A stretch of DNA of 64,000 nucleotides from an uncultured Parafilimonas sp. (GTDB lineage: Bacteria > Bacteroidota > Bacteroidia > Chitinophagales > Chitinophagaceae): the NCBI GenBank assembly GCA_903882935.1, contig CAIRZB010000108.1, positions 33,394 to 97,393 of the forward strand, in the 5' to 3' direction. Both the position numbers and the translations under genes were made by a program. Under the pieces are notes generated by a model, which was not told the origin of the DNA, ran no database searches, and was given only the letters and a program-made list of their open reading frames with translations. This document shows, one piece after another, positions 15,574 through 24,466 of this stretch. How positions within the stretch are numbered: the first letter of the stretch is position 1; each line of letters starts with the position of its first letter.

Positions 15574-15939
15574 GTGCTTAGCAAGACCGAACAACAAGAA
15601 TTTTATAATCGCTTGGGGGACAAAATCCGCCTTTTGAGAGACGAAAAAAGCATTAAACAGGAAGCTTTGGCTAGTTATTTAGGTTTTACGAGGATATCAA
15701 TTTCAAATATTGAAACTGGTAAACAAAAAATTCAACTTCACACCCTTATTGACTTAGCCGACTATATGAATGTACCCGTTGAAGAAATTATTCCCGCCCT
15801 TAAAACAATCAAAATAGAATCATCAGAAAAGCATAAATTGGAAAAAAAGATTTTAAACACGGAAATATCCAATAGACCATTAGCGGTTGAAAAAATCAAA
15901 GATTTTATCAGGTTATCCACGTCAAAAAACAGCAAGTAA
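15574..15939 (+). CDS. XRE-family HTH repressor (CapH-like)
   Basis: A 121-residue protein with an HTH_3 domain at about residues 11-65 (IRLLRDEKSIKQEALASYLG, then FTRISISNIETGKQKI) and a C-terminal Lys/Glu-rich tail likely to be the dimerisation and protease-sensitive part. It starts with GTG. The stop overlaps the next gene's ATG (TAATG). An XRE repressor paired with an ImmA/IrrE protease is the CapH/CapP arrangement that keeps some CBASS loci silent until ssDNA triggers cleavage of the repressor. Here the pair is divergent from a ubiquitin-like operon with three palindromes between them. CapH-like function is inferred. Confidence 0.9.
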   Translation: MLSKTEQQEFYNRLGDKIRLLRDEKSIKQEALASYLGFTRISISNIETGKQKIQLHTLIDLADYMNVPVEEIIPALKTIKIESSEKHKLEKKILNTEISNRPLAVEKIKDFIRLSTSKNSK

Positions 15940-16481
15940 TGAACTTCGATAATCGATTCTTGGAAAAAGCCGAAGTGAAAGCTATCGAGCTGCTTGAAAA
16001 ACTGAAAATCTTGGCACCGCCCATCCCCATAAAAGAAATTGTAACGCAGTTGGGCTTACACCTGATAAGCTATGACCTTGGCGATGAAGTGTCAGGCATA
16101 CTTGTAATTGAAAATGATAAGGGAACAATTGGGTTTAATCCTAAAAATTCAAAAGTCAGGCAGCGCTTTACCATCGCTCACGAACTTGGGCATTATCTAC
16201 TACATAAGCACGCAAGTAGTGAGGTTTTTGTCGACAAGGATTTTATTGTTAAATATAGATCGGCTAAGCAATACTCGTTTGCAGAAATTAAGCAGGAGCA
16301 GGAAGCGAATTTATTCGCTGCAGCGATATTGATGCCTAAAGAGTTGATTAAGGCTGAACTTTCAAAAAAAGATTATAACGACCTTTCAGAGACAGACTTT
16401 ATCGCTGCCATGGCAAAAATCTTCGATGTTAGCATTCCCGCAATGACCTATCGAATCGCAAATTCTAATTTTTATTTTTAA
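15939..16481 (+). CDS. ImmA/IrrE-type metalloprotease (CapP-like)
   Basis: A 180-residue zinc peptidase with HELGH at residues 81-85 (FTIAHELGHYLLHKH) and a downstream glutamate in QEQEANLFAAAILMP, which completes the HExxH...E zinc site. ImmA, IrrE and CapP proteins cleave their partner XRE repressor after a DNA-damage or ssDNA signal, inducing the repressed operon. Being co-translated with the XRE gene and next to the Ubl operon, it is the probable activation switch of that operon. No recognisable sensor domain is appended. The substrate assignment is from synteny. Confidence 0.9.
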   Translation: MNFDNRFLEKAEVKAIELLEKLKILAPPIPIKEIVTQLGLHLISYDLGDEVSGILVIENDKGTIGFNPKNSKVRQRFTIAHELGHYLLHKHASSEVFVDKDFIVKYRSAKQYSFAEIKQEQEANLFAAAILMPKELIKAELSKKDYNDLSETDFIAAMAKIFDVSIPAMTYRIANSNFYF

Positions 16482-16527
16482 CGGCAAATCATATGCTATC
16501 AGCCTTTGGGCTGTATTAATCATGCGT

Positions 16528-17856
16528 TTATCCAATGACAGAACTTAAAGCATCATCCACATCCTTATGTATGAAGTTGGATTGGTAGCCGATAGTCGTT
16601 TGGACATGTGCATGCCTGTATAGCTTTTGCAAAACTTGGATTGGGATACGGTCTTTGGAAATATTGCCGAATGTATGCCTGGCTATGTGCATAGTTAACG
16701 ACTTCTCTATTTCAGCAGCTGGGGCGACATATTTATTTAAGAATTTATCATATCGGCTGGTGAGGTAATTTATCTGCCTTTCCAAGTAAAATTCATCATT
16801 CAAATAGGGCGAGTCCTTTAAATCAGGAAAAACAAAGTCATCATATGACCTTTTCAGTGGACGATATTTCTCCAATATCAGCAGTGCTTTCGCCGGTATT
16901 TTTAATGAATCGTCTTTGTCATTTTTCCCCATTGAATAATATAACCTGCCATCGCTTATTGAAGACCACCGTAGCGCAAAAGTGTCCGCTATCCTCATAC
17001 CGGCAAAATAATAGTTAAACAGCCAGATGTTTCTTGCATGGTCGAAACGTGCGTCCGTTAATACAACTTCTTCAAGCCGTTTTAATTCAGCTTCATTAAG
17101 CCCCTCTTTTTTCGAAGGGGGGAAATTTATTTTGATACCTTTTTTGCCAAACGGGGTTATTTCTTTAGAATCTATCACCTTGTTTTTATCAGCATGGGAG
17201 TAAACAGAACGTATAACGGAGAGATGGTTTACTATTGTTCTTTTGCCTTTATCACCGCAGGCTTTTAAATAGTTGCTAAATTTTTCTAACAAGCCGGGGG
17301 TAATAGTTGAGAAAGGTATATCCTTATTTAGAAGAAATTTTTCAAATATCTTATTTCGTTCTTCCTCAGTTAGTTTTTTATTTTCTTGCCTTTCTTTTTT
17401 TTCTTGCTCGGCGGTTTTTATTACCGGCTTGGGATTTAATATGAATTCCTTAAAATGCCTTATCCTTGGTTTGTTAGCTGTATATTGGTTGTATTTTTTT
17501 GCGTCTCTTAATCCTTCCAAATACGAAAATGCTTGCGCAAAGAACATTTTTTCAGCCGGTGGCTTAATAGTTTCTTTTACTTCGGCGGCGGTAACGTTCT
17601 CATTGGCGGTTTCGAGTTCTACTGAATTGTTACTTACTTCTGACTTTTTCTTTAAAAGATAGTTATTCAACCGTACTGAATTTGGGTGGGACTTTTTAAC
17701 TTTTTGGTTTACCGCGTCCCAATCTGCTTCCGCCACATCATGGCCGGTGTGGACAATTGATGATTTCCTATTTTTTATTATTTGTATCACGATAGGACGG
17801 GTACCGTCCTGATTTGCACGTTTGCGTAAAATGATTTTGATTGACGCGGCAGACAT
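16528..17856 (-). CDS. Bacteroidota-type tyrosine recombinase (element integrase)
   Basis: A tyrosine recombinase of about 442 residues with an N-terminal arm-binding domain (IKIILRKRANQDGTRPIVIQ), a SAM-like core-binding domain and a catalytic domain. Catalytic residues are visible in NYYFAGMRIADTFAL (Arg), MHIARHTFGN (H-x-x-R), LYRHAHVQTTIGYQS (His and Tyr). An ATG at 17913 is possible, but the conserved domain begins at MSAASIK (17856). It lies 156 nt from the tRNA-Phe fragment at the element's right end, facing inward: the expected position for the integrase that inserted the element. It is unlike the P4-type enzyme at 4890. Confidence 0.92.
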   Translation of the reverse strand: MSAASIKIILRKRANQDGTRPIVIQIIKNRKSSIVHTGHDVAEADWDAVNQKVKKSHPNSVRLNNYLLKKKSEVSNNSVELETANENVTAAEVKETIKPPAEKMFFAQAFSYLEGLRDAKKYNQYTANKPRIRHFKEFILNPKPVIKTAEQEKKERQENKKLTEEERNKIFEKFLLNKDIPFSTITPGLLEKFSNYLKACGDKGKRTIVNHLSVIRSVYSHADKNKVIDSKEITPFGKKGIKINFPPSKKEGLNEAELKRLEEVVLTDARFDHARNIWLFNYYFAGMRIADTFALRWSSISDGRLYYSMGKNDKDDSLKIPAKALLILEKYRPLKRSYDDFVFPDLKDSPYLNDEFYLERQINYLTSRYDKFLNKYVAPAAEIEKSLTMHIARHTFGNISKDRIPIQVLQKLYRHAHVQTTIGYQSNFIHKDVDDALSSVIG

Positions 17857-18011
17857 ATACAATTGGTTTGTCTGATAAAGATACAAATGTTTGGTCGAAC
17901 AATGGTCGAACAAATTATGTTTTTTTATGAAATCACCTGAATCAATATTTTTATTAATAATTGATTATCAATCATATTAATTCATATTAAACCATTTAAA
18001 ACCATTTACCA

Positions 18012-18061
18012 AAGGACTGAAAATCCTTGTGTCGCCGGTTCGATCCCGGCTCACACCACCA
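18012..18061 (+). tRNA. tRNA-Phe (GAA) 3' half, attachment-site remnant
   Basis: The anticodon arm AAGGA CTGAAAA TCCTT (anticodon GAA), variable loop, T-arm GCCGG TTCGATC CCGGC, acceptor strand TCACACC, discriminator A and CCA are all present. There is no D-arm or 5' acceptor strand upstream, so this is a displaced 3' half, as left by integration into a tRNA-Phe gene. The intact tRNA should lie at the other element end, left of the window. A host-type terminator follows. Confidence 0.88.
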
Positions 18062-18065
18062 TCAA

Positions 18066-18095
18066 AGGCCTCAACAGTAATGTTGGGGCTTCTTT
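18066..18095 (+). terminator. Terminator of the original tRNA-Phe locus
   Basis: An 11-bp stem (AGGCCTCAACA / TGTTGGGGCTT, two wobbles, GTAA loop) followed by TTT, 5 nt after the tRNA CCA. Confidence 0.7.
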
Positions 18096-18251
18096 ATGTA
18101 CTTCGATGCTGTAGGGGGGCAGCAATCAAGTAAAATTTATGGGAGATGAATAATTAAGCAAAGACAACTGAACCTTCAAACTGTAAGCCGACTATCACAG
18201 TACCGCCCTATTTTAAAAATGCGATTAACAATGCTCATTCTTAACTCCGTT

Positions 18252-19058
18252 TCAAAACAATTGTAACCGAATCATCGTATCAAGCATATTATATTTTGAA
18301 ATTCTTAAATAACGGCTTTCAGGCGAAGTAGTATCTACTACAAAGTCGCAATCATTAATTTTTCCGTAAAATTCGTTGGAGTAATAAAACTTATCAGCAC
18401 CCAGAAGCTTGAATCGTAACTTGGTTTCGTAGTCGCCATTTTTGGGCAAATGGGTAACGAATGAATTAGCGGTTTTCGGCGGAAAGGGCTTGTCATAATA
18501 GCTATTGCCGCAACGGCTAAAGCGCCAATATTGTACGGGTAACCACTGCCCGCTTTTTGATAGTGCTTGCATGATACATATGTAGCTACCGTCCTGCATT
18601 TGAACAGAAACAGTATCATCTGTATTATTGACGATCCAAATCTGGTTTTGCTGTTGGTTATTTGTTTTGTGGACGGAGTCCGCTTGCTGTTTATATGCAA
18701 TACGCTCTTGCAACACTTTGGCCATCTTTTGTTTGGGTGTCATTATTTCCCATGCATCATCTTTGTTCAAATATGTAAATGTGTCAAGTTCATTAGATTG
18801 CTCTCTTAAAAATTCTTCCCAAGATGATATGAAGTTTGTTGGCCTCAAATTAGTATCAACTAAAATTTGGAAGCTATTGCCGAGGGTTAGGTTATTAGGT
18901 ATTGGCCCATCGCCGCCATACTCATACCAAGCATGCTCCATAAGACCATGTGCGCAATCAAAGGTTTCATTGGGGGTATTGAACGCACTGCTTGTTTTAA
19001 CGTCACGTGTAAACAGTAAAATTATTAACCCGCAAGTAAGCATAGTATTGTTGGCCAT
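18252..19058 (-). CDS. Hypothetical exported protein
   Basis: A 268-residue protein of unknown function. The N-terminus (NTMLTCGLIILLFTRDVKTSSA) looks like a signal peptide, so it is probably exported. The middle (EEFLREQSNELDTFTYLNKD, then PKQKMAKVLQERIAYKQQAD) is helical and hydrophilic. The C-terminal half is beta-rich (QIWIVNNTDDTVSVQMQDGS, then FKLLGADKFYYSNEFYGKIN) and may form a sandwich fold. It is the first gene outside the integrative element on the right and stands alone on its strand. No family recognised. Confidence 0.6.
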   Translation of the reverse strand: MANNTMLTCGLIILLFTRDVKTSSAFNTPNETFDCAHGLMEHAWYEYGGDGPIPNNLTLGNSFQILVDTNLRPTNFISSWEEFLREQSNELDTFTYLNKDDAWEIMTPKQKMAKVLQERIAYKQQADSVHKTNNQQQNQIWIVNNTDDTVSVQMQDGSYICIMQALSKSGQWLPVQYWRFSRCGNSYYDKPFPPKTANSFVTHLPKNGDYETKLRFKLLGADKFYYSNEFYGKINDCDFVVDTTSPESRYLRISKYNMLDTMIRLQLF

Positions 19059-19161
19059 CGCTTGTTTATATTAGGATGAAAATTCCCGGTTTTTCCACAA
19101 AATACCCGTCATTTAAAAGCGGTCTGGGTTTGTGGATGTTTTGTTGGCATTCTATCCCCCC

Positions 19162-20198
19162 TCAATACAACTTTGGTGCGGTATTCAACATCGGAAACTG
19201 CCTTTGGTGCCAGTACGGGTAGGCGGGCAGTATATCGCTGGCTGCGTCTAATTTTTTCAATTGGTCAATGGTTAGCTGCCAGCCGGTGGCACCCAGGTTT
19301 TGTTTCAACTGCTCCTCGTTGCGCGCACCTATGATGATGTTGTCAACCGTGGGGCGTTGCAGCAGCCAGTTTAGGGCAATTTGTGCCAAGGTTTTGCCGG
19401 TTTCCTCAGCCACCTCATCCAGCACGTCTACAATTTTGTACAAGCGTTCATCATCGGCCGGTGTACCCAACACGGGGCTACCTCCCTGAACAACGCGTGC
19501 ATCTTTGGGCATCTCCATATTGCGGCGGTATTTGCCGGTTAGTTTACCGCTGGCCAGGGGCTCCAAACAATGGTACCCACTTTTTGGTCAATTCCGAGCG
19601 GCATCAGCTCCCATTCAAAATCCCGGTTTAGGAGCGAGTAGTAGCTTTGCTGGGCAACATAACGGCTCCAACCATACCGCTCAGAAACGGATAGCGACTT
19701 CATTAAATGCCAACCAGAGAAATTGGAGCAGGCGATATACCGTATTTTACCCGCCTGCACCAGGCTGTCCAACGCTCTCAAGGCTTCTTCCACCGGCGTA
19801 TTGGCATCAAACCCATGTAGGTGGTAAATGTCAATATGGTCTATGCCGAGGCGTTGTAGGCTGCCTTCGCAGGATTTTATGAGGTTAAACCGCGACGACC
19901 CAAAATCGTTCATCTCCGCCGACATAGGGAAGGTGGCCTTGGTTGATACCAACACCTTGTTTCTTAACCCCGCAATAGCCTTGCCGAGTATTTCTTCAGC
20001 CGCAACGGTGGAATATACATTGGCCGTATCAAAAAGCGTTACCCCGGCATCCAGGCACAGGTTTACCATGCGGGTGGCTTCTTCCACCTGGGTGCTGCCC
20101 CACGCCTTAAAAAAATCGTTGCCTCCGCCAAATGTGGCGGTGCCAAAACTTAATACCGGTACCCTTAACCCCGACCCGCCTAATTGCCTGTATTCCAT
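19162..20198 (-). pseudogene. Aldo/keto reductase interrupted by a frameshift
   Basis: Two adjacent frames make one aldo/keto reductase. The first (20198 to about 19557) has the AKR start GGSGLRVPVLSFGTATFGGG, the catalytic Asp/Tyr region FDTANVYS, the Lys in VSTKATF and the His in IYHLHGF. The second (about 19559 to 19162) has PLASGKLTGKYRRN and the NADPH-binding IIGARNEEQLKQNLGATGW. Adding one C to the run of four at 19557-19560 (minus strand) joins SP to LASGKLTG exactly. It is either a true single-base deletion or a sequencing error in a homopolymer. Otherwise it would be a normal AKR of about 345 residues, reducing carbonyls with NADPH. Confidence 0.88.
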
Positions 20199-20472
20199 GA
20201 TGGTGTTGTTTATGCTTTTATGTGTGGTGTTGTGCTACTCACCGCCAGTTTATTGAATGCTAAAATTCGATAAATCTTTTGAATCGCAGATAGTTCCTTT
20301 TTAAAAAAAGGGACTGTGCATTTATTACTATTATTTTACTTTTGTAAGGCAAGGCGGAACGCCCGCATTTAACCATTGGCAGGCGAAACGGATAATTTGC
20401 CTGCCTTGTAAATTTGCGAGGCAAAGCCCTAATGTTATTGGGAGCATTGTTAAACTACACGATATTTAAACC

Positions 20473-20799
20473 ATGAAAAAATACAAGCCAACAATTACGG
20501 GCAACCTAGACATATTTATTATTGACAATGAAGAAGACCATGATGGCGAAATACAAAAATGGCGGGATATTTTAATTCATGGTGACCCAGAAGGCTTACG
20601 ATCGTTGGCCGCGCTTTTAATAAAAATGGCGGATATAAACCAAAACGATGTTGTTGACCTTCCAACAGGGGCAAGAGAGCATATACACCTTAGGCCGGAT
20701 GATGATTTAAGCAATAGCTCGGAAAACGTGATCATCGGAAGATTAGATGCAAAAGGTACAGGTGCTTTTTATGACAGATACATTCCCCTTAACCAATAA
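20473..20799 (+). CDS. Small protein resembling Imm32-type immunity proteins
   Basis: A 108-residue acidic protein. The central stretch GDPEGLRSLAALLIKMADIN followed by AREHIHLRP resembles the Imm32 immunity family, in which a GxPEGLR...LA...HxHL pattern recurs; this is from memory of the family and remains tentative. It has no signal peptide. No toxin gene lies next to it: the next genes on both sides are on the opposite strand and unrelated. It may be an orphan immunity protein. A possible ribosome-independent start (AAACC ATG) is typical for Bacteroidota. Confidence 0.6.
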   Translation: MKKYKPTITGNLDIFIIDNEEDHDGEIQKWRDILIHGDPEGLRSLAALLIKMADINQNDVVDLPTGAREHIHLRPDDDLSNSSENVIIGRLDAKGTGAFYDRYIPLNQ

Positions 20800-20885
20800 C
20801 TTCAAGCTGAAACATACCGCCTATTATAGCCACAATTGTTGCACAAACATGGTGGCATGGTTACATTATCATAGCCAATATAGGC

Positions 20886-20936
20886 GTTGTTGGTGAAAAC
20901 ACCCAACAACGGCGGAGAGCAACCGGCATCCAAACC
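20886..20936 (+). repeat. Dispersed hairpin repeat, copy 1
   Basis: 51 nt containing GTTGTTG-GTGAAAACACC-CAACAAC and ending with CCAAACC; about 85% identical to 29521-29571. It lies between a small + strand gene and the 3' end of the TPR gene. Confidence 0.65.
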
Positions 20937-20979
20937 AAATGGTGGGTCGTTTTTAACGATTAATCCATTTAATTTAAAA

Positions 20980-21501
20980 TTAGCCCTCCTTCTGTTCTTC
21001 CACAGCCTGCTCCGCCGCAATTTCTTTTTTGGTTTTACAACGCTCAATATCGGCCTGGTAGTCGCGTATTTTATCGTTATTAAAGCAATGGAGTATCGCC
21101 AGGCGGTAATTTTTGGTGGCATCGTCGTAGTTGCCGGCCATTTCATCCAACATGCCATAACGGTAGTACACCCAGGCCTTCTCAAGGCTGGGCACCTTTA
21201 CACATTTAGCCAGGTGTTTTTTTAACTCAGCAAAATTTTCCAAGTCGTTATACAACGCTGCCAAATGAAAATAAGGGTGTGGGTATGCAGGGTTGCTTTG
21301 CATAGCCGCCAAAAAATGCATCTTGGCCTGCTCGTAATTATCAAACTGTGTTTTGTATATCCAGCCCATGCTGTTGTGGGCGGGGGCATAGCCAGGTTCC
21401 TCGTACAAAATGCTCTCGTATTTTAAAAAAGCTTCCCTGTAGCTGCTATTGCGTATATCGGCCTCGGCTTCTAGGTATAATTCTTCAAATCTGTTCGTCA
21501 T
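20980..21501 (-). CDS. TPR-repeat protein
   Basis: A 173-residue helical protein built of tetratricopeptide repeats (for example EAFLKYESILYEEPGYAPAH and QAKMHFLAAMQSNPAYPHPY), ending in a Lys/Glu-rich tail. The 5' extension to 21627 is open, but the ATG at 21501 (MTNRFEELYLEAEADI) begins the conserved region. TPR proteins act as protein-protein adaptors; the partner is unknown. It has no export signal. It is followed by the dispersed hairpin repeat and preceded by a bidirectional terminator shared with the deoxyhypusine synthase-like gene. Confidence 0.8.
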   Translation of the reverse strand: MTNRFEELYLEAEADIRNSSYREAFLKYESILYEEPGYAPAHNSMGWIYKTQFDNYEQAKMHFLAAMQSNPAYPHPYFHLAALYNDLENFAELKKHLAKCVKVPSLEKAWVYYRYGMLDEMAGNYDDATKNYRLAILHCFNNDKIRDYQADIERCKTKKEIAAEQAVEEQKEG

Positions 21502-21665
21502 CGCAATAGTTTTTAGTATACATAATGCTGGCAGTTGTTTACTGTCTCCCCCCCTTGCCCATCCTCCCAAAAAGTGTTCGTAAACACGGCACGAAAACAC
21601 GGCACTGCTGCTGAGCGGCTTTCCCAAAATTACACCAAACGATTGTAGCCGTTTAGTTAAAAAAA

Positions 21666-21689
21666 AGGGCTTCCGTTGGTGGAAGCCCT
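21666..21689 (-). terminator. Terminator of the deoxyhypusine synthase-like gene
   Basis: A perfect 9-bp stem (AGGGCTTCC / GGAAGCCCT) followed on the minus strand by a run of T. Confidence 0.88.
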
Positions 21690-21724
21690 GTATAAATAGG
21701 TATGTGCTGCTTGTTTGTTGCTTA

Positions 21725-22699
21725 CTACCAGCCTAACAGGTAAGCAAATATTAGCGGAACCACAATAGTGGCATCGCTTTCAACAATAAACTTGGGGGTT
21801 TCAATACCCAGTTTGCCCCAGGTAATTTTTTCGTTGGGCACCGCGCCGGAGTATGAGCCGTACGAAGTGGTAGAATCACTTATCTGGCAGAAGTAATTCC
21901 AAAAAGGCACATCGTGCCATTCAAGGTCCTGGTACATCATGGGCACTACGCAAATGGGGAAATCGCCCGCAATACCGCCACCAATTTGGAAGAAACCAAC
22001 GCCTTTGCCGCTGCTGTTATGGCGGTACCAGTCGGCCAGCCATACCATATATTCAATACCACTCTTCATGGTGCTGGCTTTTAGCTGGCCCTTTATAACG
22101 TACGATGCAAAAATGTTGCCCATGGTACTGTCTTCCCAGCCACCAACTACTATCGGCAGGTTTTTTTCGGCAGCGGCCAGCATCCAGCTATCCTTAGGGT
22201 CAATTTCGTAATACTGCTCCAGCACACCGCTGTTAAGCATTTTGTACATGTACTCATGCGGAAAATAACGCTCACCGGCATCTTCTGCATCTTTCCATAA
22301 TTTATGAATATGCTTTTGCAACCTGCGGAAGGCTTCTTCCTCGGGTATGCAGGTATCGGTAACACGGTTATAATGGTTTTCCAGCAGGTCCCACTCTTCC
22401 TGGGGGCTCAGGTCGCGGTAGTTGGGTACCCTTTTATAATGGCTGTGGGCCACCAGGTTCATAATGTCTTCTTCCAGGTTGGCGCCTGTACAGCTAATAA
22501 TATCTACTTTATCCTGCCGTATCATTTCAGCTAACGATAAACCCAGCTCGGCGGTACTCATGGCACCGGCAAGGGTAACCATCATTTTACCGCCATCCAG
22601 CAAATGTGTTTCGTAGCCTTTGGCGGCATCAATCAAAGCGGCCGCGTTAAAATGGCGGTAATGGTGTAGTATGTATTGCGATACTGGTCCTTTTGGCAT
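21725..22699 (-). CDS. Deoxyhypusine synthase-like protein
   Basis: A 324-residue NAD-dependent enzyme of the deoxyhypusine synthase fold. Visible motifs are MMVTLAGAMSTAELGLSLAE, ISCTGANLEED (NAD binding), the G-rich VGFFQIGGGIAGDFP, and VPNEKITWGKL, whose lysine corresponds to the enzyme-intermediate lysine of eukaryotic DHS (SWGK). Bacteria lack eIF5A, so bacterial members are thought to act in polyamine metabolism, for example as homospermidine synthase or a spermidine-using variant. It is monocistronic with its own terminator. Fold and lysine are clear; the substrate is not known. Confidence 0.88.
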   Translation of the reverse strand: MPKGPVSQYILHHYRHFNAAALIDAAKGYETHLLDGGKMMVTLAGAMSTAELGLSLAEMIRQDKVDIISCTGANLEEDIMNLVAHSHYKRVPNYRDLSPQEEWDLLENHYNRVTDTCIPEEEAFRRLQKHIHKLWKDAEDAGERYFPHEYMYKMLNSGVLEQYYEIDPKDSWMLAAAEKNLPIVVGGWEDSTMGNIFASYVIKGQLKASTMKSGIEYMVWLADWYRHNSSGKGVGFFQIGGGIAGDFPICVVPMMYQDLEWHDVPFWNYFCQISDSTTSYGSYSGAVPNEKITWGKLGIETPKFIVESDATIVVPLIFAYLLGW

Positions 22700-23088
22700 G
22701 GTAAAAATTTTGAGGGCACAAAAGTAGTTTTTTTAGGGTGTATAAAAAGGGTATTGGGTGAAAGGTAATATTAAATATTCTGCAAACGTGGTATGGTAGG
22801 GTTTCGTGTTGGTAAGGCAAGGGGTAACCGGCTCGCTCGCCACCATATAGTGGCTGGTGGCCCTGCGCAGCCAAGGGGATACTGTTACCGCATGGGCCTT
22901 TTAAAGCTCGGCCTGTTGGCAATGGCAGTAGCATTGGTACTGGCGTTGGCGGCTTTGTGGGTGTGATGGGGGGTGCGGTTTTTGAAATATTAAGCTTTAA
23001 CTTAAAAAACAGCCTGCGTAAACGTAAATGTTTTGCAGGCTGTTTTGATTAGGGATTTTAAAGGCCTTTACAACTAATAATCAACTCG
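22700..23088. other. Intergenic region with terminator, otherwise featureless
   Basis: A bidirectional hairpin with AAAACAGCCTGC (23006-23017) and GCAGGCTGTTTT (23035-23046) ends the exported-protein gene at 23089. The rest, 22700-23000, contains GC-rich short palindromic pieces but no supported gene; a minus-strand frame over it runs into the next gene's start and has no protein-like composition. Confidence 0.6.
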
Positions 23089-24456
23089 TTAAAAGCCGCT
23101 GAAAAGATCAAACGGGGCTGCAATAAATATGCTGGCATTAAAACCTTTATTGAAGCTTGCCAACTGGCCTTGGTTAAGAGCCGTTAAGTAGCCGATATTT
23201 ATACCCCCTTGCAGCCCGGCTACTTTATTATTTTCTTTGTACTGCAAAAAATAGATGGGTAAAGAAACGGCTAGCGACTGTTTGTTGAACAAATAGGAAA
23301 TAGAGGGGGAAATGGCAAAATCTTTTATAAAAGCCTTGGTTTCAAACTTCCTTCTCCACTCTATGGAAACCCTATTTTTTATTTTATTTGAAGGAACCCC
23401 TACGGTTACTTTTTCATTAAACCTTGCACCATTTGGCCCAATTGGGAAGCTATAATCCACAGGGTCGCCAGCCGCTTCATAAGTACTTGAAAGCACATAA
23501 CTAAGTACCAAAACACTAATTGATTTTGGGTTTTCTGGGTTAAAAATTTTGCCTATAGATACATTATAGCTTTGGTTAACCTTGCTTATCGTGGCCGGAG
23601 TTATTGAAGATGCATCGGGAATATAATTAAATTCATTTTTGGCAAAACCCACAGAGGCGTTGATTAAAAGTGTTTTGCTGACAACCTGCTTATAAAAGGC
23701 TGCTTGAGAGGCGGAGTCTAGGCCCTGCAAGGTTATACTATTTATTGCTATTATATCTGCATTATCCAATTGTGCTGTATCTTTTGCGTAAAAAATATCA
23801 ACGCTGTCTTGGGTGTGCAATGTGTCTTTCGTATTGCAGCAACAACACCCTATTGTCATAAAGGAGTCAACTTTTGTTTTTTTGTCATTGTTTAAGAAAT
23901 AATAATCGCTACCGCCAGCTTTCTTTATTGTGATGAGGTCTTTACAAGAGATTCTCTTTTTATTGCTAGTTGTGGAAACATAAAATTGTATCTTGATTTT
24001 TTTAAAAATAGCCGAAATCTCGGCAAGGCTTTTTGTACGCCAAAAATAGTGTTGAAAACCTACCTTAACGGAGGTGCCGTTATCCAAGCCGTCTAATGAG
24101 AAGGGGGTTACTTGGGTTGGCTTTTGGTTAAATGGCTGTTTAAAAGTAGTGGAAAAGGCATTTTGACCGAATGTGCCTCCAAAAGTTGCGCTGGCTTCTT
24201 GTTGACCAAAATCTGACTGCAAATTTACGGCTGTTGTAGAACTAATGATTGAGCTGACCGATGACGCCTGGGGGGAAAATAACTTTCTTGCAAATAGTTT
24301 TGACCCGCTGAATTTTTCAATTTTTTGCCCTTGCTGAATTTTTGCCACAACGGCTGAATCCGTAATTGTTAGTGCCTTCGCAATATTTTGGGCATTTACT
24401 ATTTTAGTTAGAAAAATACTGCTAACTAACAAGATGTATACTTTAGTAATTTTCAT
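23089..24456 (-). CDS. Hypothetical outer-surface / beta-barrel protein
   Basis: A 455-residue exported protein. The N-terminal signal peptide is clear (KVYILLVSSIFLTKIVNAQN, cut after NAQ). The C-terminal third alternates polar and hydrophobic residues in strand-length blocks (SISVLVLSYVLSSTYEAA, SVSLPIYFLQYKENNKVAG-like) and ends in FDLFSGF, consistent with outer-membrane beta strands. A cysteine cluster (GCCCC) lies near residue 210. No recognised family. A small cytoplasmic beta-rich protein is encoded just upstream (11-nt gap), possibly in the same transcript. Confidence 0.65.
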   Translation of the reverse strand: MKITKVYILLVSSIFLTKIVNAQNIAKALTITDSAVVAKIQQGQKIEKFSGSKLFARKLFSPQASSVSSIISSTTAVNLQSDFGQQEASATFGGTFGQNAFSTTFKQPFNQKPTQVTPFSLDGLDNGTSVKVGFQHYFWRTKSLAEISAIFKKIKIQFYVSTTSNKKRISCKDLITIKKAGGSDYYFLNNDKKTKVDSFMTIGCCCCNTKDTLHTQDSVDIFYAKDTAQLDNADIIAINSITLQGLDSASQAAFYKQVVSKTLLINASVGFAKNEFNYIPDASSITPATISKVNQSYNVSIGKIFNPENPKSISVLVLSYVLSSTYEAAGDPVDYSFPIGPNGARFNEKVTVGVPSNKIKNRVSIEWRRKFETKAFIKDFAISPSISYLFNKQSLAVSLPIYFLQYKENNKVAGLQGGINIGYLTALNQGQLASFNKGFNASIFIAAPFDLFSGF

Positions 24457-24466
24457 AATTTAAGTT

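Noticed and set aside
17857..17913. N-terminal extension of the element integrase (MFDHCSTKH...)
   Set aside because: Not part of the conserved arm-binding domain, which begins at MSAASIK.
20802..21225. Frames on both strands over the TPR gene end and the dispersed hairpin repeat
   Set aside because: Shadows of the TPR gene; repeat content explains the composition.
22647..22934. A 95-codon minus-strand frame before the deoxyhypusine synthase-like gene
   Set aside because: Overlaps the start of the real gene in another frame, with Pro/Leu-rich random-looking sequence.
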